A stretch of 35,558 nt of DNA, taken from the NCBI GenBank assembly GCA_037447655.1, contig JBBHKE010002829.1:1-35558 (forward strand), given 5' to 3'. Below the pieces are notes generated by a model. That model had not been told where the DNA came from. It saw nothing but the letters and a program-made list of their open reading frames with translations, and ran no database searches. Origin of the DNA: Zygnema cylindricum. Taxonomy: Eukaryota; Streptophyta; Zygnematophyceae; Zygnematales; Zygnemataceae. Position numbers and translations under genes: made by a program. This document shows positions 30,960 through 35,558 of this stretch, piece by piece; the first letter of the stretch is position 1; each line of letters begins with the position of its first letter.

Positions 30960-32602
30960 GTGACTCTTAATGACCTTATCTCTCCCTCTACCCCTCGCAA
31001 CCCTGTTACCAATCCTCCAGGCACTCCTCCTACCTCCTCCCCCAATCATAAAAGAGATTCTTCTCCCTCTCCTTCTACGCCCAAACCCAATCCCCCTCCT
31101 CCTCCTCTTTCTCGCTCTCCTCTCTCTCTCGACACTCCGGGATCCCCTCTCACCACTACCACCAAGCCCTCCACCCCTACCGCTTCCCAAAAAGGAGGAG
31201 AGGGAGGAGGAGGAGGAGGAGGAGGAGGAGGAGGAGGAGGAGGAGGGGGAGGAGGAGGAGGAGGAGGGGGAGGAAAAGGAGAGGCACTTACTCCTCGACG
31301 GTTCGGATGGCGATTGGAGCGTCACGTCCCGATTGTCGTACCGTCACAAAAGACAGCGAGAAATGCTGAAGTTTCGTCTTTTTCCAGTCCGAGAGCTGAG
31401 CGCAGAATCGCGCGGTTTTTACCGATGTTATCCGCCTCTCCCTCTCGGGACTCCATGGGGGGTGGAGGGAGCAAAAATTCTGTAACTCCTCGAAAGGGAG
31501 GGAGTAAACATTCGGGATTGGCCGCTGCGATTCTCTCGACGGCGGCCAATCAGGCTCAAGCACATAAGACAAGGAGGAGTCTGGAGAAGGAGAGAGAGAA
31601 AGGGGGGGGGGGGGGAGAGGGAGGAGGGGAGGTAGGAGAGGAGAAAGTGGTGTTGGATAAGAAGTTTGGGTATCAGAAAAATGTGGGGGCAAAATATGAA
31701 TTGGAACAGGAAATAGGGAGAGGGCATTTTGGACACACTTGTCTCGCGAAGGTGAAGAAGGGAGAGAATAAGGGGATGGAGGTAGCGGTGAAGATTATAC
31801 CCAAGGCAAAGGTGAGAGAGAGAGGGAGGGAGAGAGGGGGAGTGGGGAGGAGGGAGGGGAGGGGGAGGGGGAGGGAGAGAGGGAAGGAGGGAGAGAGGGA
31901 GGAAGGGGGAAGAGGGAGGGTTTCACATTTCCACATCTTTCTACATCCGTCAATATTTGTCCATCTTTCTCCTCCCCTCTTCGCTCTCCCTTCCTCTCTC
32001 TTTGCCCTCGACTTCTTTTTCTCTCATTCGTTTACAGTTGCTTTTTTCCATTTCTATTCCTCGATTCCTCACTGTCTCCCTCTCTCTTCTCTCTCTCTCC
32101 CTCTCTTTTCTAACTTCTACCCTCTCCCTACTACATTTTTTTAGTTTTTTTAATTATTGGCAGTAAAAAGCCGTGTCACGATATACCTACCACCACACTT
32201 TCCTCCCCCCCTTTCCTTTCCTCTCTCATCCTCCCTCTTTCTTTTTCGCCACTCTCCCCTCTCTCTCTTCTTTCTAAATCACTCTTTTTCTGGTTCAACA
32301 TCATAACCCTGGAACATTCTCCATCCCCCTCCCCCTCCCCCTCCCCCTCCCCCTCCCCCTCCCCCTCCCCCTCCCCCCCCCCTCCCCCTCCCCCTTCCCT
32401 CAACCCTCCCCCTCCCCTCCCATCCCCCCTCCCTCTCCTCTCCTCTCCTCTCCTCTCCCTCCACCCCCCAGATGACCAGCGCTGTGGCCATAGAGGATGT
32501 GAAGAGGGAGGTACGGATTTTGAGAGCCTTGGGCGGTCACGAATACGTGGTCAAGTTTCACGACGCCTTTGAGGACCCCCTCAACGTATATATTTGCATG
32601 GA
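30960..32602 (+). CDS. CDPK-related protein kinase (CRK), first two recognisable exons, partial
   Basis: Plant Ser/Thr kinase of the CRK family (CDPK relatives with degenerate EF hands). Exon at 30960-31811 and exon 32472-32602, joined by a GT-AG intron in phase 0. The N-terminal region is Pro/Ser-rich, then poly-Gly, then basic. The kinase domain starts near YELEQEIG (about 31695) with P-loop [10 protein letters not shown], and [10 protein letters not shown] carries the ATP-binding Lys (31791-31793). Exon 2 encodes [17 protein letters not shown], with the C-helix Glu, then [15 protein letters not shown], ending in phase 2 at donor GTGAGTG. The KAK/MTS exon boundary fits known CRKs. The frame is open from 30945 (TGA at 30942) without an ATG before 31425. 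Translation may start at 31455 (MGGGGSK fits N-myristoylation, G2/S6/K7), or an exon lies upstream (AG at 30958-30959). Later exons (catalytic loop, DFG, EF hands) are not in the window. Confidence 0.85.
31191..31285. repeat. (GGA)n tract inside CRK coding exon
   Basis: GGA/GGG trinucleotides run for about 90 bp and encode some 25 Gly in the CRK frame or Glu/Gly runs in other frames. A second pure-G run of about 14 lies at 31603-31616. Such tracts vary in length between individuals and are prone to assembly error. Confidence 0.93.
31812..32471 (+). other. CRK intron of extreme purine/pyrimidine composition
   Basis: A 660-bp intron (GTGAGAG...CCCCCCAG). Its first 110 bases are GGGAGA-type purine repeats, and the rest is CT-rich. 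A (CCCCCT)n array lies at about 32323-32395 and a (CTCCT)n run at about 32427-32460 just before the acceptor. The complementary strand of the (CCCCCT)n array has repeated G5 runs with strong G-quadruplex potential. All frames here are compositional artefacts. Confidence 0.85.
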
Positions 32603-32930
32603 GTGAGTGGGGGAGTGGGGGGGTGGGGAGAGGGACAGGGAGTGGGAGAGGGAGAGGGAGAGGGAGAGAGGGGCCTCAACGTCTACATTTGCATGGAGTG
32701 AGGGGTGAGGGGGGGGGGGGGAGAGGGAGAGGGAGGGGCCTCAACGTCTACATTTGCATGGAGTGAGTGGGGGGAAAAGGGAGAAAGGGAGAGGGAGAGG
32801 CAGAGGGAGAGAGGAATGGGGAGAGGGAGAGAGGGGAGGTGGGTGGGTAGGGGGAGGAGAAGAGAATACGTGGTCAAGTTTCAGACGCTTGTGAGGGCCC
32901 TCGCAACATCTATATTTGCATGTAGTGGGA
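32539..32930 (+). repeat. Reiterated copies of CRK exon 2 end and splice donor
   Basis: The exon 2 end with its donor (CTCAACGTATATATTTGCATG, split as CTCAACGT and ATTTGCATGGAGTGAG) recurs three times in the following intron. Short copies lie at 32672-32704 and 32737-32767, each with CTCAACGTCTACATTTGCATG-type sequence and a GTGAG donor. A longer copy lies at 32863-32927, starting AATACGTGGTCAAGTTTCA as in exon 2 (32541) but with an internal deletion and the donor changed to GTAGTG. GGGAGA purine repeats separate them. Confidence 0.9.
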
Positions 32931-34516
32931 GAGGGGGAGGTGGAGGAGAAGGGATGTTTATTTCACTTTTTAAATAAAAAAGACCGTCGTAGAAGTATTA
33001 TACTCTTGAAATATAACCTTGGTGGAAATGTCAAAACTTGTGGACGGACTGAAATGTATGTACATGGTAAAGTACGAACGGAAAAAGTACGGTGAAAGTA
33101 CAAATGCGGTCGTACACAAGAAACCGTATTTTAGCACGATCAAAATGGGATACTATTAGACTGCACGTAACCATACGAGAAAATACAAAGAAGAAAAAAC
33201 AATAGAATTAACTAGTAATTAATTGCTACACAATACATATTTAAGAAAGAAAAAATTGCATGTCCACGCCCTTCCTTTTTGGATTACTCGTGGGTAATAC
33301 CTACTTGCCTTTCACTTTTGGTTAACTGTTAAGGGTTAAATACAAGGGTTTTTTACTCTCTATTTACTGATCTCCAAAATTGAACTGTTTCTTTTCGTTT
33401 TCGGTTTCCATGTTTCTTTCAGTTTTTGTACAACCGAAAGCCGTGTAATTACTAGTTTTCCTCGGAAATAAGTGTTAATTTTTGTAGTGTAACTCCCCTT
33501 TAGTGTACACCTAAAACCTAGAAATTGAAATTTGAAAACCATAGTTTAATACGAATATCCCTTTTCATTGGAAAATCTGCGCATTTCTTAAATAAAATGT
33601 GCTTTTTCCTATGGTAACATCACGAACTCTGTTGTTTCAATTCTCTGAAATGTATCTATACAACTTTAAAATACGGAGGCATTTATTAAAATTATGACAC
33701 GTCGGTTCAAAAATACTCTTAATTTTCGGCAAAGATGACACTTGATCTGACATTTCTTAATAAATGATCCAATCAACCAACCAGACATAGATTTTTTTTT
33801 TTTTTTTTTTGTCCATTAATGCTTCCATGTGACATTACAGATTCTACAAACGATTTTTTACAACTGTCCACTGCCCATCGCTGTTAATGTTAAGGAATTA
33901 TTTGGATTAAAGCAAAATTAGTATTAGCATTTTCTTATTAATTACTTATTTAGTGCAGAGAGACGCTGCCGATTTATGCCCACTCCCTTAAATAGTGTTT
34001 TTGACAATATTTTATGGTTTTCAGCCAAAAAATTGGCCGAATTAGTGTTATTAACGCATATTTATCCTCATATATCCTCATCAGGATGCCAAAAAAAGAG
34101 AGCCAAATATGGAGTTTTAATGTTTTTGTTCTATTATCACTAAGGAGTACTGTGGATTGAATTTTATTCAAATGTTATTTGTTGGAAAAGAGCTACAGTA
34201 GAAATAGTGTTCAAATAGTTGTTGTGTGAAATTTGTTGTACATAGATAATATGTTTACGTAGTTATTGTTACATGAGGATTGTGTGGCTTTTTTTTTTAG
34301 AAACATAGACACCAACATGTTTTTTGCTGTCTTTATGAAGTAATGTGAAGATTTTATTTGTGGGTTATCAGCATTTGATCGGTCAATAAGTTTATCTTTT
34401 GTGAAACTGGTTTTCTTTTTATGTACCTTCAGGAAATTCCATTTTCTATGGACCTTTTACCTTTGCTGATGACCTCAGCAATTTATTGTGAAAGTAAAAT
34501 ATAGCATTTCTTAGTG
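32931..34516. other. AT-rich interval, nothing recognised
   Basis: Presumably CRK intron if the gene continues beyond the window. It contains several GTAC-rich words at 33059-33115 and a T run of 18-20 at 33791-33810. No kinase exon (HRDLKPEN, DFGLS or EF-hand coding) was found on either strand. Confidence 0.55.
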
Positions 34517-34573
34517 TTGCATACCGTATTATATCTTGCATACCGTATTATATCTTGCATACTATATTATATG
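34517..34573. repeat. 19-bp tandem repeat, three copies
   Basis: The unit TTGCATACCGTATTATATC is present twice perfectly (34517-34535, 34536-34554) and a third time with changes and a truncated end (34555-34573). Confidence 0.92.
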
Positions 34574-34698
34574 AGATACCGTAGTGTAAAACCCTAAGTT
34601 AACCAGTAAGAACTGGAGATTTACACTTATCCCTGTTAGAGTTGAAAACGCTAATTCGAGTGAGGATTTTTTCGAGCCAAAACCATAAATTGATGGTA

Positions 34699-34923
34699 CA
34701 CTACACCGCTAATCGTTATTAGTCTTAAAGTTTTTTTTGCCACTTAAAACATCTTTTATCTGTGCACACTTGTCGGATTGTCGATCTGAGACCACCAATA
34801 GGAAGGTGAGAATCTTGTCTTAATCGTAACCATCCGATCGACAATTCGACAACTGTGCACAAAGATAAGATGTTTTAAATGGCGAAAAAAACTTTAACAC
34901 TAATAAGGATGAGCGGTATACTA
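34699..34923. mobile_element. Foldback MITE with ~90-bp inverted arms
   Basis: The left arm (CACTACACCGCTAATCGTTA..., then TTAAAGTTTTTTTTGCCA, AAAACATCTT, CTGTGCACA, TTGTCGATC) is the imperfect reverse complement of the right arm (GATCGACAATT, TGTGCACAAAGATAAGATG, AATGGCGAAAAAAACTTTAA, AGCGGTATACTA). The 225-bp unit would fold into a long hairpin with a short loop near 34790-34830. No clear target duplication was found, so the superfamily is unresolved. Related terminal words occur near 5880, 24600 and 35015. Confidence 0.75.
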
Positions 34924-35121
34924 AATCAAGTGGCCGATAATAAGCCACACGGCAAAACTTAATTTAGTGTAGTTTATTTTAAGGAAAGGTTTACAATTAA
35001 TAAGTCACTAACTCTAATGGCGATGGGCAGTGTAGTAGGTTTGCGATGTTATGTACTTTTTAATATGTTTTCCTTTCCTTTCATACAAGCATTAATAGAT
35101 TGTTGCACAAAATTAGTCTAT
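34924..35121. other. AT-rich spacer
   Basis: No gene is seen. CTAATGGCGATGGGCAGTG plus TAGTAG near 35014-35038 resembles a decayed terminus of the foldback MITE to the left. Confidence 0.5.
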
Positions 35122-35275
35122 GCGTAACAGAAAAAAACAACATGAGTAATAGAAAAAAATAATACGAGTAACAGAAAAAAACAACATGAGTAACAGAAAA
35201 AAAAAATACGAGTAACAGAAAAAAACAATATAGAGTATCGGAAAAAAACAATGTAGAGTATCAGGGAAAACAAAG
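35122..35275. repeat. 22/23-bp tandem minisatellite, about seven copies
   Basis: Units of the type GAGTAACAG-AAAAAAACAACAT repeat head to tail. Alternate units end ACAACAT or ATAATAC, suggesting a two-unit higher-order step. The last three units shift to 23 bp with GAGTATC. Confidence 0.92.
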
Positions 35276-35558
35276 TTAATTTCTACATTCAAACTTTTTT
35301 GAACTTCGGTTCTTTACGCCCAGTAATCAGAATTCCCCACACCTTGTCGTTTTCACTGAATTTAGAGGTGATAGAAATTTTGAAGTCGATCCCTCTCCCT
35401 TTTCCTCTACCAGACCTTCCTCCCCTTTCCCCTTACTCTCCCCATTCCCCTTTTTCGTTCTCCTCTCCCTCTCTCTCGCCCTCCCATCGCGATCTGTATG
35501 CCGATTTTTGCAGTTTCCTCCCTTCCCCTCCCCCTCCCTCCCCCTCCCTCCCCCTCCC
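35276..35558. repeat. CT-rich edge with (CCCCTCCCT)n
   Basis: From about 35388 the plus strand is strongly CT-rich, ending in repeated CCCCTCCCT units up to the window end. No coding or splice feature can be assigned with confidence. Confidence 0.75.

Noticed and set aside
30834-31325. 163-residue minus-strand Ser-rich frame and the RS-like SRSVERERR stretch
   Set aside because: It is the shadow of the CRK leader and its (GGA)n tract; the kinase motifs lie on the plus strand in a continuous frame with splice sites.
30970-31485. 171-residue Leu/Pro then poly-Glu frame
   Set aside because: Alternate frame of the CRK exon; low-complexity and with no domain.

Overview
The window looks like nuclear DNA of a streptophyte (a land plant or charophyte green alga) with a large, repeat-rich genome. 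It is AT-rich and contains a spliceosomal-intron gene for a plant-type CDPK-related kinase (CRK). Three Ty1/copia elements carry primer-binding sites matching the plant initiator tRNA-Met, and there are many degraded hAT, Harbinger-like and foldback elements and long pyrimidine/purine tracts. I cannot name the species. The only convincing host gene is the CRK at the right side; most other long open frames are transposon relics or low-complexity artefacts.

Layout. 1-1,740: (GA)n, a possible LTR edge with a conventional tRNA-Met primer site, a 79-bp tandem duplication and a 0.6-kb pyrimidine minisatellite. 1,745-3,735: a dead hAT transposase (BED finger to dimerisation domain). 3,760-7,600: non-autonomous DNA transposons, namely a TATCGG-rich short element, two inverted copies of one hAT-like element (4,821-5,702 and 6,030-6,842, the second with a near-perfect 8-bp target duplication), and a 655-bp Harbinger-like element with TTA duplications. 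7,684-26,596: a copia cluster. Element A (minus, 7,684-13,869) abuts a truncated copy B (plus, 13,870-15,144 and 20,641-about 21,297). B is split by complete element C (plus, 15,145-20,635, target duplication CAATG). Then follow truncated element D (minus, about 21,330-24,038) and a solo LTR E (plus, 25,474-26,591, target duplication CATTT). 26,592-30,950: mostly featureless AT-rich DNA with a gag relic. 30,960-32,602: two CRK exons, followed by reiterated copies of the end of exon 2 in the next intron. 32,930-35,558: AT-rich DNA with a foldback MITE, two tandem arrays and a CT-rich edge.

Most notable: the copia elements share an unusual 5' design. The gag start codon lies inside the LTR (20 nt from its end in A, D and E; about 150 nt in C). 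The LTR is followed with no gap by a primer-binding site complementary to the anticodon arm of initiator tRNA-Met (half-tRNA priming, as in Drosophila copia). That site is itself translated as part of Gag (V-M/I-G/D-P-P). All copies here are disabled by stops, frameshifts and catalytic-residue changes.
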